A DNA stretch of 64,000 nt from Pontiella sulfatireligans (GTDB lineage Bacteria; Verrucomicrobiota; Kiritimatiellia; Kiritimatiellales; Pontiellaceae): NCBI RefSeq assembly GCF_900890705.1, contig NZ_CAAHFH010000001.1, positions 2,790,001 to 2,854,000 of the forward strand, read 5' to 3'. The notes below the pieces were generated by a model. It worked only from the letters and a program-made list of their open reading frames with translations, was not told the origin of the DNA and searched no databases. Every line of letters starts with the position of its first letter. Position 1 is the first letter of the stretch. Position numbers and translations under genes: made by a program. Below, piece by piece: positions 27,596 through 36,161 of this stretch.

Positions 27596-28639
27596 ATGAC
27601 GGATTCAACCCATTTAAACTGCCGAGAACGCTTCCTGTGCGCCTGCGCCTGCAAGCCCGTCGACCGCCCGCCCATCTGGATGATGCGCCAGGCCGGTCGC
27701 TCCCTTCCTGAATACATGAAGCTCAAGAAAGGCTACAAATTCACTGAACTGGTGCAAAACCCGGAACTGGCCTCCGAGGTCACCCTCCAGCCGATCCGGC
27801 GCTTCGGCTACGACGCCGCCGTCGTCTTTTCCGACATCCTCGTCATTGCCGAAGCCATGGGCCAGAAATACGAACTGATGGAGCAAGGCGGCGTCAAGAT
27901 GGACTTCGAGCTCAACTCCAAGGCGGATGTCGACAAGCTCGACCCCTCCCGCGTGCTCGACCACATTTCCTACACACCCGAAGCCATCAAGCTCACCCGC
28001 AAGGAGCTCGGCGACGAACGCGCCATCATCGGCTTTGCCGGCTCGCCGTGGACGCTGGCCTCGTTCATGGTCGAAGGCGGAAGTTCACGCGAAAACCTCC
28101 GCTCGCGCGCCATGCTCTACAACGAGCCGAAGCTTTTCTACACCCTGCTCGAAAAAATCACCGAAGCCACCATCACCTACGTCAAGGCGCAGATCGAAGC
28201 CGGCGCGGACGTCATCCAGCTGTTCGACAGCCAAGGCGGCACCCTCGCCCCCAATATGTTCTGGAAGATTTCCGGCCTCTGGATGCAGCAGATCATCGAC
28301 GCCATCGGCGGCGAAGTGCCCGTCATCGTTTTTGCGCGCAACGTCCACCACAACTGGCAGGAAGTCGTGCAGACCGGCGCCAACGTGCTCGGCATCGACT
28401 GGGGCATCCGCCTTCCGGACGTCTGCAAAGCCATTCCCGGCGACGTCGCCGTGCAAGGCAACCTCGACCCCGCCCTGCTCATTGCCCGGCCAGACGCCGC
28501 CGCCGCCGAAACCCAGCGCATCCTCGAAGAGATGCGCGGACGCAACGGCTTTATCTTCAACCTCGGCCACGGCGTACCCCCCGAAGCCGACCTCGACGCC
28601 ATCCAGGCCGTTGCCGCAACCGTACAGAATTTCAAATGA
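27596..28639 (+). CDS. hemE: Uroporphyrinogen decarboxylase
   Basis: 347 residues. WMMRQAGRSLPEYMKLKK is the substrate-binding N-terminal signature, VVFSDILVIAEAMG contains the catalytic aspartate, and GFAGSPWTLASFMVEGG and FNLGHGVPPEADLDAI are conserved. It removes four carboxyls from uroporphyrinogen III to give coproporphyrinogen III. First gene of hemE-hemN-hemG-hemH; its TGA overlaps the hemN ATG as ATGA, so the two are translationally coupled. Confidence 0.96.
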   Translation: MTDSTHLNCRERFLCACACKPVDRPPIWMMRQAGRSLPEYMKLKKGYKFTELVQNPELASEVTLQPIRRFGYDAAVVFSDILVIAEAMGQKYELMEQGGVKMDFELNSKADVDKLDPSRVLDHISYTPEAIKLTRKELGDERAIIGFAGSPWTLASFMVEGGSSRENLRSRAMLYNEPKLFYTLLEKITEATITYVKAQIEAGADVIQLFDSQGGTLAPNMFWKISGLWMQQIIDAIGGEVPVIVFARNVHHNWQEVVQTGANVLGIDWGIRLPDVCKAIPGDVAVQGNLDPALLIARPDAAAAETQRILEEMRGRNGFIFNLGHGVPPEADLDAIQAVAATVQNFK

Positions 28640-29991
28640 ACCCGATAACCGTCAGCCTCGATCAGCTCCGCAAATACAATGTGCCCGGCCCGCGCTACAC
28701 CTCGTATCCGCCGGCCACGCACTTTACGGAAGAATTCCAAACTCCAAACCCCAAACTCCAAACTCCAACCCCCCTATCCCTCTACTTCCACCTCCCCTTC
28801 TGCACCAAGCAGTGTCTTTACTGCGGGTGCACCAACATCATCACCGTCAACCAATCCAAGAGCGCCGAATATTTGGGCTACCTCGAGCGCGAAATCGCGC
28901 TGCGCACCCCGTTCGTTGCCGAAGGCTCCGAAACCGTGCAGATCCAACTCGGAGGCGGCACCCCGACCTTTTTCCTGCCGACGGAAATCGAGCAGCTCGG
29001 CCAGCTCATCCGCGACCGCTTCCCCATGGCCTCCGCCATCGAAGCCGGCGTGGAGATCGACCCGCGGTCGCTGACGCTCGAAAAGGTTGAAGCCCTGCGC
29101 GCCGCCGGCTTCAACCGCGCCTCGCTCGGCATCCAGGACACCTGCCCGGAAGTGCAGCAAACCATCGCCCGCATCCAGCCGCTGGAGATGATTGCCGAAC
29201 GGAACCAATGGCTCCGCGACAGCGGCATGGAATCGATCAACTTCGATCTGATCTACGGGCTGCCCAACCAAACCCTGGAATCGTTCAACCGCACCTTGGA
29301 CGAAGCACTGGTGTTCTCCCCCGACCGGTTTGCCATATACAGCTATGCCCACATCCCATGGATCAAGACCGCCCAGAAAAGCTATGAAGACAAGCTGCCC
29401 GACGCCGAGATGAAGCTGCAGCTGCTCCAACTCACCATCGAAAAACTCACCAGCGCCGGCTATGTCTACATCGGCATGGACCACTTTGCCAAGCCGGACG
29501 ACGGCATGGCGCAGGCGCTGGCCAACGGAACCCTGCAGCGCAACTTCCAAGGCTACAGCACACACAAGGGCGTTGCCCTCCACGGCTTCGGCATGTCGGC
29601 CATCTCGCACTTCGGCGACACCTATCTGCAAAACCAGAAAGAGCTCGCCCCCTACTACGCCGCCCTCGACAACGGCCAGCCGCCCCTCCTGCGCGGCTAT
29701 GCCATGACCGCCGAAGACAAAATCCGCTACCACGCCATCATGCACATCATGTGCAACCTCTACATCGACTACGCCCCGCTCTCGCAGGAAATCGGCGTCG
29801 ACTTTACCGAACACTTCAAGGCCGAACTCGATTCGCTCGACGACCTCGAAGCCGACGGCCTGCTTCTCCGCGAAGAAAAGGGATTGAGCGTCACCCCGCT
29901 CGGCCGCCTCTTCATCCGCATCATCGCCATGCGCTTCGACGCCTACCTCCAAGCCGAAACCCGCAAAGGCCGCTACTCCCAGACCGTCTAA
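28636..29991 (+). CDS. hemN: Oxygen-independent coproporphyrinogen III dehydrogenase
   Basis: 451-residue radical SAM enzyme converting coproporphyrinogen III to protoporphyrinogen IX without oxygen. KYNVPGPRYTSYPPATHF is the HemN N-terminal signature, PFCTKQCLYCGC the CxxxCxxC cluster site, and IQLGGGTPTFF and INFDLIYGLPNQ follow; the HemN C-terminal domain is complete (NFQGYSTHKG). Between residues about 32 and 46 the linker is encoded by a simple repeat (QTPNPKLQTPTP) that replaces the usual variable segment. Presence of true HemN motifs, not just HemW, supports heme synthesis without oxygen. Confidence 0.95.
   Translation: MNPITVSLDQLRKYNVPGPRYTSYPPATHFTEEFQTPNPKLQTPTPLSLYFHLPFCTKQCLYCGCTNIITVNQSKSAEYLGYLEREIALRTPFVAEGSETVQIQLGGGTPTFFLPTEIEQLGQLIRDRFPMASAIEAGVEIDPRSLTLEKVEALRAAGFNRASLGIQDTCPEVQQTIARIQPLEMIAERNQWLRDSGMESINFDLIYGLPNQTLESFNRTLDEALVFSPDRFAIYSYAHIPWIKTAQKSYEDKLPDAEMKLQLLQLTIEKLTSAGYVYIGMDHFAKPDDGMAQALANGTLQRNFQGYSTHKGVALHGFGMSAISHFGDTYLQNQKELAPYYAALDNGQPPLLRGYAMTAEDKIRYHAIMHIMCNLYIDYAPLSQEIGVDFTEHFKAELDSLDDLEADGLLLREEKGLSVTPLGRLFIRIIAMRFDAYLQAETRKGRYSQTV
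28733..28772 (+). repeat. CCAAACTCCAAACC simple repeat inside hemN
   Basis: Four imperfect units of ATTCCAAACTCCAAACC type run in frame within hemN and encode the low-complexity peptide QTPNPKLQTP. The unit has the character of other simple intergenic repeats in this window. Confidence 0.75.
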
Positions 29992-30017
29992 AAGAAAAAG
30001 TTCGTTAGAGACGGTTT

Positions 30018-30118
30018 GTAGTCCCGCCTTCAGGCGGTTCATGCGCAGAGCCCATCCTCAGAAGCCGGCTAAAGCCGGGACTACGAACCTTTCACAAACC
30101 TTTAAAGGCGGAACTACG
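30018..30118. repeat. GTAGTCCCGCC palindromic repeat, copy 1 (compound)
   Basis: A GTAGTCCCGCCTTCAGGCGG hairpin, an AAGCCGGCTAAAGCCGGGACTAC hairpin and a further half unit ending AAAGGCGGAACTAC lie between hemN and hemG. Single copies are found at 55075 and 60888. Confidence 0.8.
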
Positions 30119-30156
30119 CACTTTTATTCACGCTCATATGCAGGTAAAACATCCTT

Positions 30157-31515
30157 ATGCAAAAGGTCGCAATTATTGGAGCGGGAATTACGGGGCTGAC
30201 AGCCGCGTTTGAGCTGAAGGAAAAAGGCATCGACTGCACGGTGTTCGAGGCGTCGGGGCGCGTGGGAGGTTGCATTCAAACGGTGCTGGAGGACGGCTTT
30301 CTGGTGGAGTGCGGCCCCAACTCGATTTTGGACACGCACCCCAACCTTGGAAAACTGATTGCGCGCCTCGGCCTCGAAGGCAACAAGCTGCCGTCCAAAC
30401 CGGAAGCCAACAACCGCTTTATTGTCCGTGACGGGAAGCCCATTGCGCTGCCCACCTCCCCGCCGGCTTTCTTTAGCTCCAAGGCGTTTTCGGCGAAGGC
30501 CAAGCTGCGGCTGATGCGCGAACCGTTCATCACGTCGAAGTCGAACGAGCAGGAGAGCCTCGCCGAGTTTGTGGTGCGGCGCCTCGGGCAGGAATTTCTC
30601 GACTATGCCATCAACCCGTTTGTAAGCGGCGTCTATGCCGGCGACCCGGCCAAGCTCGCTACCTGCCATGCCTTCCCCAAGCTCTACGAGCTGGAGCAAA
30701 AGTACGGTTCGTTGATCAAAGGCGCAATCAAGGGCTCGAAGGAGCGCAAGCAGCGCACCGAGACCGCATCGAAGGATGCGCGCATGTTCACCTTCGACGA
30801 CGGCATGGAGGTGCTGCCCAAACAGCTCGCCGCCAAACTGGGCGATACAGTTCGTCTGAACACGCCTGTCTCAAGCATTCAAACCCTCGAAGAAGGCATC
30901 TGGCTGGTCAACCGCGAAGAATTCAGCGATGTGCTGATTGCTATCCCCGCCTATGCGCAAACCGAACTGAACGCCCCGTTTGACGTGGACGTATTTTCTG
31001 AAATCTACTATCCGCCCGTCGCAAGCCTGTCGCTCGGCTTCGGCCTCAACCAGTTCATGCATCCGCTCAACGGCTTCGGGGTGTTGATTCCAAAGATTGA
31101 AAAACGCTTTTCGCTCGGCGCCCTTTTCCCGTCATCCATCTTTGCCGGCCGCGCACCGGGAGGCATGGCGCTGCTGACGGTATTCATAGGCGGATCGCAG
31201 TCGCCCGAACGGGCGCTGATGGACGAGGGTGAAATGCTCGCCGAAGTGCTGAAAGATCTGCACGACCTGCTTGGCCTCGACGGCGAACCGGACTTCAGGC
31301 ATCTGAGCGTCTGGCCGAAGGCAATTCCTCAGTATGTCGTCGGCTACGAAAAATATCTGAACCGCATGAAGCAGGTTGAAGCCGACTTCCCCGGCATCCA
31401 CTTTGCCGGCCACTACCGCGACGGCATTTCCGTCGCCAACTCCATCCTCTCCGGCATAAACACCGCCGAGCGAATCATTAAACACGAAGACACAAAGGAC
31501 ACCAAGTCGCTCTAA
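30157..31515 (+). CDS. hemG: Protoporphyrinogen oxidase (HemY/HemG type, FAD)
   Basis: 452 residues. MQKVAIIGAGITGLTAAFEL is the FAD dinucleotide-binding fold, EASGRVGGCIQT and FLVECGPNSILD follow, and the C-terminal GIHFAGHYRDGISVANSILSG is the PPO flavin motif. It oxidises protoporphyrinogen IX to protoporphyrin IX. It lies between hemN and hemH. The last ten residues (KHEDTKDTKSL) are encoded by a dispersed palindromic repeat and are not part of the family, so the original stop has been lost or moved. Confidence 0.93.
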   Translation: MQKVAIIGAGITGLTAAFELKEKGIDCTVFEASGRVGGCIQTVLEDGFLVECGPNSILDTHPNLGKLIARLGLEGNKLPSKPEANNRFIVRDGKPIALPTSPPAFFSSKAFSAKAKLRLMREPFITSKSNEQESLAEFVVRRLGQEFLDYAINPFVSGVYAGDPAKLATCHAFPKLYELEQKYGSLIKGAIKGSKERKQRTETASKDARMFTFDDGMEVLPKQLAAKLGDTVRLNTPVSSIQTLEEGIWLVNREEFSDVLIAIPAYAQTELNAPFDVDVFSEIYYPPVASLSLGFGLNQFMHPLNGFGVLIPKIEKRFSLGALFPSSIFAGRAPGGMALLTVFIGGSQSPERALMDEGEMLAEVLKDLHDLLGLDGEPDFRHLSVWPKAIPQYVVGYEKYLNRMKQVEADFPGIHFAGHYRDGISVANSILSGINTAERIIKHEDTKDTKSL

Positions 31516-31546
31516 ACTTCGTGAGCTTCGAGCCTTAGTGTTTAAA
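31478..31546. repeat. AAACACGAAG palindromic repeat, copy 3, overlapping the hemG 3' end
   Basis: TTAAACACGAAGACACAAAG on the left and CTTCGTGAGCTTCGAGCCTTAGTGTTTAA on the right form imperfect arms. The hemG stop codon (31513-31515) lies inside the element. Confidence 0.8.
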
Positions 31547-31560
31547 AAATACAGGTTATT

Positions 31561-32565
31561 ATGAAACGTGGATTTTTATTGATGAACACAGGGTCGCCGG
31601 ACGCGCCGAACGAGGACGCGCTGCGGGTCTACCTGAAACAATTTTTGATGGATCCCTTCGTGGTCGATATGCCGTTTCCGATGCGATATGCGCTGATCCA
31701 CTGGGCCATACTTCCAAAACGCCCTGCGGAATCGGCCAAGGCCTATAAAGAAATCTGGACGGAGAACGGCTCGCCGTTGATCCACTACTGCACCCAGCTG
31801 GCCAAGGGACTGCAAACGAGGTTTAGCGAACCGGTGGAACTTGGCATGGCCTACGGAAATCCGTCATTCAAGCAGGGTATTGAAAAACTGCTCGATGCGG
31901 GCGTGGATGAAATCTGTTTGCTGCCGATGTTCCCGCACTATGCGATGGCCACCTTCGGCTCCTGCGTAGCCGGGGTAATGACGGCGCTAAAAAAACGTGC
32001 GGCGCTGCGCGTAGTGCCGCCCTTTTATCTTGACCCCACTTATATCCGCCCGTTGGCGGAATCGCTGACGGGCGTCGAGGAACACATTCTCTTCAGCTAT
32101 CACGGTCTGCCGGAACGGCATCTGAAGAAAACCGATCCGACCAAAAGCCACTGCCTGGCAACCGACGACTGCTGCGAAACCGACTCGCCGGCGCATGCCA
32201 CCTGCTACCGCCACCAATGCATGGAAACCACCAAAGCCATCATCGCCGTGGCGGACCTCCCCAAAGAGCGCTGCGGCGTTTCGTTCCAGTCGCGCCTCGG
32301 CCGCGCCAAGTGGATGGAGCCCTACACCGAAGAAACCCTTCAAAAACTCCCATCCCTTGGAATCAAGAAGCTCGCCGTCATCTGCCCCGCCTTCTTTTGC
32401 GACTGCCTTGAAACGCTCGAGGAAATCGAGATTCGCGGCCAGGAAACCTTTATGGAAGCCGGTGGCGAATCGTTCCGCATGATTCCCTGCCTCAACGACT
32501 CTCCAGCAGGAATCCATTGCTTGGAAACCCTGATGGCGGACGCTGCGAACTGGCCGTCAGCCTAA
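31561..32565 (+). CDS. hemH: Ferrochelatase
   Basis: 334 residues. KRGFLLMNTGSPDAP is the usual start; FSYHGLPERHLKK contains the catalytic histidine, GVSFQSRLGRAKWMEPYT and CPAFFCDCLETLEEI carry the metal-path residues. A cysteine-rich insert (HCLATDDCCETDSPAHATC) follows the histidine motif, as in several bacterial HemH proteins that have clustered cysteines. It inserts iron into protoporphyrin IX, finishing protoheme. Followed by a terminator. Confidence 0.95.
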   Translation: MKRGFLLMNTGSPDAPNEDALRVYLKQFLMDPFVVDMPFPMRYALIHWAILPKRPAESAKAYKEIWTENGSPLIHYCTQLAKGLQTRFSEPVELGMAYGNPSFKQGIEKLLDAGVDEICLLPMFPHYAMATFGSCVAGVMTALKKRAALRVVPPFYLDPTYIRPLAESLTGVEEHILFSYHGLPERHLKKTDPTKSHCLATDDCCETDSPAHATCYRHQCMETTKAIIAVADLPKERCGVSFQSRLGRAKWMEPYTEETLQKLPSLGIKKLAVICPAFFCDCLETLEEIEIRGQETFMEAGGESFRMIPCLNDSPAGIHCLETLMADAANWPSA

Positions 32566-32607
32566 GCCCTTCGGCCACTTCTCTTTATCTCCAAACAACA
32601 GCTCCTT

Positions 32608-32643
32608 AACAGGTATTTAAATGCCTGTTTGGGAGGTTTTTTT
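32608..32643 (+). terminator. Terminator after hemH
   Basis: AACAGG pairs with CCTGTT around an AT-rich loop and is followed after GGGAGG by seven T. The stem is short. Confidence 0.55.
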
Positions 32644-32711
32644 CCCCTTGCAAACCCTGCATATCGGTGTATATAGCCACGTAGAGGCTTAACCGGAATG
32701 GAGGCAGCAAG

Positions 32712-33431
32712 ATGAAAATTAAAATCGTCGCATTGGCTGTTGTGCTTAGTTGCGCAACCATGCCTTCGGCACAGGTCGTTTACATCGATTCCCCGGACGG
32801 CAGCGGACAGCAAGCCGTCACAGATCTTTTTAATCCGGATTATTCAAGCAAGTGGATAAAACCGGGAGAAGATCCTCAACCAACCCTTCGTAGGAATATG
32901 TCGGAGGACTCAGAAGTCCGAGTTCTTTTTCCTGGCGACTACTGGCTCAACGGCGAGTTGATTCGGGCGCATGCAGATCAGGGCGCCGCCGATGGAGACT
33001 CCATCATCACAGATAAAAAGCTGACGGAACTGCCGGCCCTCGAAGCGGCGGCGATGAGCAACACCGATGAAAAGACCGAAGCTGTTGCGATTCAAGCGGC
33101 AGACGCCGGCACACTGCGACTCGGCCAGCTCACGAGGAACGAACTCCGGGATTGGCTATGGATGCCGATCAGCAAACCCAAGACCGTAAGCTACTTTGCC
33201 AACGGTAAAAAGAAGGTTGCCCAAACAATTGTCATCGAACCGGAAAGACCTTCCCTACGCGCGCTGCTGGCCACCGTTAGAATTCCAGAATACGTACGAC
33301 TGGAGCCACAGCCGCCGGCGCTGACATGGAAGGATTGGATCAAGCCCAGCGTAATCCTGAAGCAATGGGACCACTACTGGACCCATGACACCGGCACAAC
33401 GCCCGTAACGCTTTTCATGGCCGATTTCTAA
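32712..33431 (+). CDS. Secreted protein of unknown function
   Basis: 239 residues with a signal peptide (MKIKIVALAVVLSCATMPSA, cut before QVVY). The mature part has no cysteines and no recognised domain; the segment with VKSYFANGKKK-like VSYFANGKKKVAQ and the C-terminal WKDWIKPSVILKQWDHYWTH is tryptophan-rich. GGAGG lies upstream. The thioredoxin-like gene begins 13 bases after its stop, so the two are an operon. No function is proposed. Confidence 0.6.
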   Translation: MKIKIVALAVVLSCATMPSAQVVYIDSPDGSGQQAVTDLFNPDYSSKWIKPGEDPQPTLRRNMSEDSEVRVLFPGDYWLNGELIRAHADQGAADGDSIITDKKLTELPALEAAAMSNTDEKTEAVAIQAADAGTLRLGQLTRNELRDWLWMPISKPKTVSYFANGKKKVAQTIVIEPERPSLRALLATVRIPEYVRLEPQPPALTWKDWIKPSVILKQWDHYWTHDTGTTPVTLFMADF

Positions 33432-33444
33432 ACAGGAGGTTCAC

Positions 33445-34299
33445 ATGAAAGCGACAAGCCTTTGCGTAGCCGTCGTCGTGGCCCTACTGGGCGCTGCGGC
33501 GGAAGTCGAGTTCGATAGCGATGGAGCAACGCCGGGAAAGTGGACGATGGATCTCGACGCCGCCAAGCAGCTGGCGGAGGAAAAGCAGCTGCCGATCCTG
33601 CTGGATTTTTCCGGATCGGATTGGTGCGGCTGGTGCAAGATCATGGAGGAAAACGTATTCACCCAGCCGGAGTGGAAAACCTATGCGCAGGAAAATCTCG
33701 TGATGGTGCTGCTCGATTTCCCCAGCGACAAAAGCCTGGTTCCCGAAAAATATGTCGAACGCAACAAGGCGCTGAAAGGCGAGTATAGCGTGCAGGGCTA
33801 TCCCACCTTCGTGGTGCTTGACAACGACGGCATAACGGAGCTGGGGCGGTTGCGCTCGGGACGCGACAAGACCCCTGAAAGTTTCCAGGCCGAACTGAAA
33901 AATCTCTTCCGCTTTCGGCCTGTGGAAATCGCCAAATACACCGCAACGCTCAGCCCGGAGGATCAAGCCGCCTATCGCGAACTAATCGACCAGCTGGGCC
34001 GGGAAAAGGCGGCGGTGAAGCTGGGCGAAAAGGCGGAGGCCGAAGCCAAGGCAAAGGTTAGAGAGTTCAAGACGGCGGTCAACAATGCGGAGCAAGAGAT
34101 GGTGGAGTTCCGAGTCGCACATTTGAGCGAAGCCGAGCGCAAGCAATACGAGGCGTTGCAGGTGCAGCGCCAAGAGGCCAAGACAAAGCTCTCGGACTGG
34201 ATGAAAACAAAGCCCGATAAAAACGACGAAACCATGGCGCAGTACACGGCGATGCAGGAGGAGATTCAGGAGCTCGACAAGAAAATCAGCCAATACTAG
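33445..34299 (+). CDS. Periplasmic thioredoxin-fold protein with a C-terminal coiled coil
   Basis: 284 residues. After a signal peptide (MKATSLCVAVVVALLGAAA) residues 36-150 form a thioredoxin fold with the redox pair C61-G-W-C64 in DFSGSDWCGWCKIMEENVF and the cis-proline in YSVQGYPTFVV. Residues about 165-284 are charged heptad-rich helix (EKAEAEAKAKVREFKTAVNN), a likely coiled coil. Best read as a secreted thiol-disulfide protein partnered with the upstream unknown protein. AGGAGG precedes the start. Confidence 0.8.
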   Translation: MKATSLCVAVVVALLGAAAEVEFDSDGATPGKWTMDLDAAKQLAEEKQLPILLDFSGSDWCGWCKIMEENVFTQPEWKTYAQENLVMVLLDFPSDKSLVPEKYVERNKALKGEYSVQGYPTFVVLDNDGITELGRLRSGRDKTPESFQAELKNLFRFRPVEIAKYTATLSPEDQAAYRELIDQLGREKAAVKLGEKAEAEAKAKVREFKTAVNNAEQEMVEFRVAHLSEAERKQYEALQVQRQEAKTKLSDWMKTKPDKNDETMAQYTAMQEEIQELDKKISQY

Positions 34300-34382
34300 C
34301 GCCTTGGCCAAGCGCAACGCGGATATGCTGGTCCAGCGCATCACCGATCGCTACAGTCGCACCGGACCTTTCATATCCTTGC

Positions 34383-34896
34383 TTCTCGCTGCTGCTTCCG
34401 GATGGGAAAACGGAAGCGGGCCGTTTTTCCGCGGATAAAATCTTTCGCTCCGAAAATCCGGTTCCGGAGGAATTTATCAACGAAGTCAACTCGCGCCTTC
34501 GGCGTTACCGCTTCCTGCTTCTGGATGACAAGACTGTAAAAAACATGCCGTACGACAAAAGGAAGGCATACGAAAAGGAGGTTACGCAACGGACCGCCCT
34601 GCAGAAAGACGTCCGGGAGCTGCCGCGTCGCATGGCGCTCAAGCGCAGGGAGGCATGGTATGCGTCTGCAGAAATCCGTGAGATCATGGGCAATCACGAT
34701 TGACACCCTTAAGGAACCGGGTCCCGCCTTCAAGAACGACCCAAGGGTCAAGAAGCTGGAACAAAAACGGAATAAAGCGCGGGGAGATTATAAGAAGCTA
34801 GTGAGCGCCTACCGGGAAAAGTGTACCGCAATGCAGAAACTTGAAGTGCAAATGAGAAAAACCTACACTTACTCCGCCCGCCCAGACTCTGAATGA
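34383..34896 (+). pseudogene. Decayed gene of unknown identity with a frameshift
   Basis: 34383-34703 is an open, gene-like frame without a start (FSLLLPDGKTEAGRFSADK ... SAEIREIMGNHD, stop at 34701) and the coding pattern continues in another frame from about 34700 (DTLKEPGPAFKNDPRVKKLEQ...) to a stop at 34894. Together they look like one charged helical protein broken by a frameshift and missing its 5' end. Alternatively the second half could be its own 78-codon gene from the ATG at 34660, which has a GGGAGG site. 34300-34382 shows nothing else. Confidence 0.4.
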
Positions 34897-34943
34897 CGAG
34901 CGGGTTCACTCGGAGCAACAACGCAGGAAGAAGGAGCAATGAC

Positions 34944-35540
34944 ATGAAAACGAAACTTCACAACATATTCATACTGCTCGCCCTAGCCGCCATGTTGGCG
35001 GGATGCACCGCCCTGCAGTCGGAATTCTATCCGGGAGAACAGGTGGATAACCTATACAAGATTCTCCCGGCAGAAAGCGCATGGGCGTCGGATGATGATG
35101 CCGTCATGCACTTTCGTGTTGTTGAATCGAACTCGCTCATGATCGCGAGCCTCGAATGGAGCAACCAGCATGGCGAGTTCAGGAAAGAAACGATGGATGT
35201 AGTTTTGTCGAAACTCGATGACCAATATTTCGCGAGCATCAAAGACGAAGATGGTGAACAATATGTTATCGCCCGCCTAATCCTGCCGGAGACAGACCAT
35301 GAACATCCCTCCTCCGCAATTATCTTGAATATTGATGAAGACAAGCTCCTTAGCGATGCCAAAGAGGGCAAGGTGCGCCTGCACGAAAGCGAGCGCCGCG
35401 GCAAAAAGAAGTTTGAAACCATCCTGACAGGAACCAAGGAAGATCAGGATGATTATTTCCGCAGGAACCCCAACGCCCTGTGGGACTTGGAGAGCGCATC
35501 CACCATCAGTCGAATTGCCGTGATCCAAGGCAGTCCATGA
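34944..35540 (+). CDS. Lipoprotein of unknown function
   Basis: 198 residues. The signal peptide ends in a lipobox (MLAGC, cysteine 21), so it should be lipidated and anchored in a membrane. The mature part (ESAWASDDDAVMHFRVVESN, then YVIARLILPETDHEHP) shows no known fold. GGAG precedes the ATG. Part of the run of small secreted proteins at 32.7-36.0 kb. Confidence 0.65.
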   Translation: MKTKLHNIFILLALAAMLAGCTALQSEFYPGEQVDNLYKILPAESAWASDDDAVMHFRVVESNSLMIASLEWSNQHGEFRKETMDVVLSKLDDQYFASIKDEDGEQYVIARLILPETDHEHPSSAIILNIDEDKLLSDAKEGKVRLHESERRGKKKFETILTGTKEDQDDYFRRNPNALWDLESASTISRIAVIQGSP

Positions 35541-35646
35541 AAGATGAAGCCAAGCTGGGGGACGTACTTTGGGTGTCCTTCGGAAAATCACAGTTACCCA
35601 ACAGGCATTTAAGATCTCTATGCATCTGACGTACATAGACTACACA

Positions 35647-35666
35647 TGCAGTGCATATTCACTGCA
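35647..35666. repeat. TGCAGTG-N6-CACTGCA palindrome
   Basis: Perfect 7-bp arms; a further ATTCACTGCAC occurs about 40 bases downstream. A related AGTGCA-N4-TGCACT palindrome is at 52943-52958. Both lie close to candidate sigma-54 promoters, so an operator or activator site is possible. The rest of 35541-35744 shows nothing. Confidence 0.35.
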
Positions 35667-35744
35667 CCACGACATTTACACCGAACCAATATAGACCCCC
35701 GCTATTCACTGCACCTGTTGATGTTACAACTCATCCCAACTCCA

Positions 35745-35760
35745 CGGCACACATTATGCG
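35745..35760 (+). promoter_or_regulatory. Candidate sigma-54 promoter of the small gene at 35809
   Basis: CGGCACACATTATGCG has GG and GC at the exact -24/-12 spacing and five of six bases of TGGCAC. It lies about 50 bases before the gene. Confidence 0.5.
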
Positions 35761-35808
35761 TTAGAGTTATGGCAGAGGCGAACGCAACTCGCCAACAGGA
35801 GGTGCATG

Positions 35809-36018
35809 ATGAAAAAAGGAACCCAGGTTATAATCAGCGGAACAACAGGAGCGATGATCGCTCTCGCACTCCTTATCACCCTGTGCAGCAGTGGAAATGT
35901 GGAAAGTGCTCAGCGCAGCGATCAAACCCGATACGAAACAGCCCACAACGGGCTTACTGCCGCGCAGCTCGAAGCCGCCCGCTGCTACGCCCTCAAACTG
36001 ACGGCAAAGCTTCCATGA
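35809..36018 (+). CDS. Small membrane-anchored or secreted protein
   Basis: 69 residues. One hydrophobic helix (GAMIALALLITLCSSG) follows a short positive N-terminus, then a polar tail with QLEAARCYALKL. AGGAGG stands six bases before the chosen ATG (a second ATG is three bases earlier). No family is recognised. Confidence 0.5.
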   Translation: MKKGTQVIISGTTGAMIALALLITLCSSGNVESAQRSDQTRYETAHNGLTAAQLEAARCYALKLTAKLP

Positions 36019-36073
36019 ACGCGAAGGCTCATTTATTTAATTTGAGGCCATCTGCCCCCCTCTTTTATAAGCC

Positions 36074-36101
36074 TTGATGGTAAAGAGTTTGACCCTATAA
36101 T
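36074..36101 (+). promoter_or_regulatory. Sigma-70-type promoter of the acyltransferase genes
   Basis: TTGATG, 16 bases, then a perfect TATAAT. Transcription would begin near 36108, about 55 bases before the ATG at 36162. Confidence 0.6.
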
Positions 36102-36161
36102 CAAAAGCGTTCGGCGGGAGGCGAAGGCCTCCATTAAATCGTTAACATTCAGGAGCCCGAA

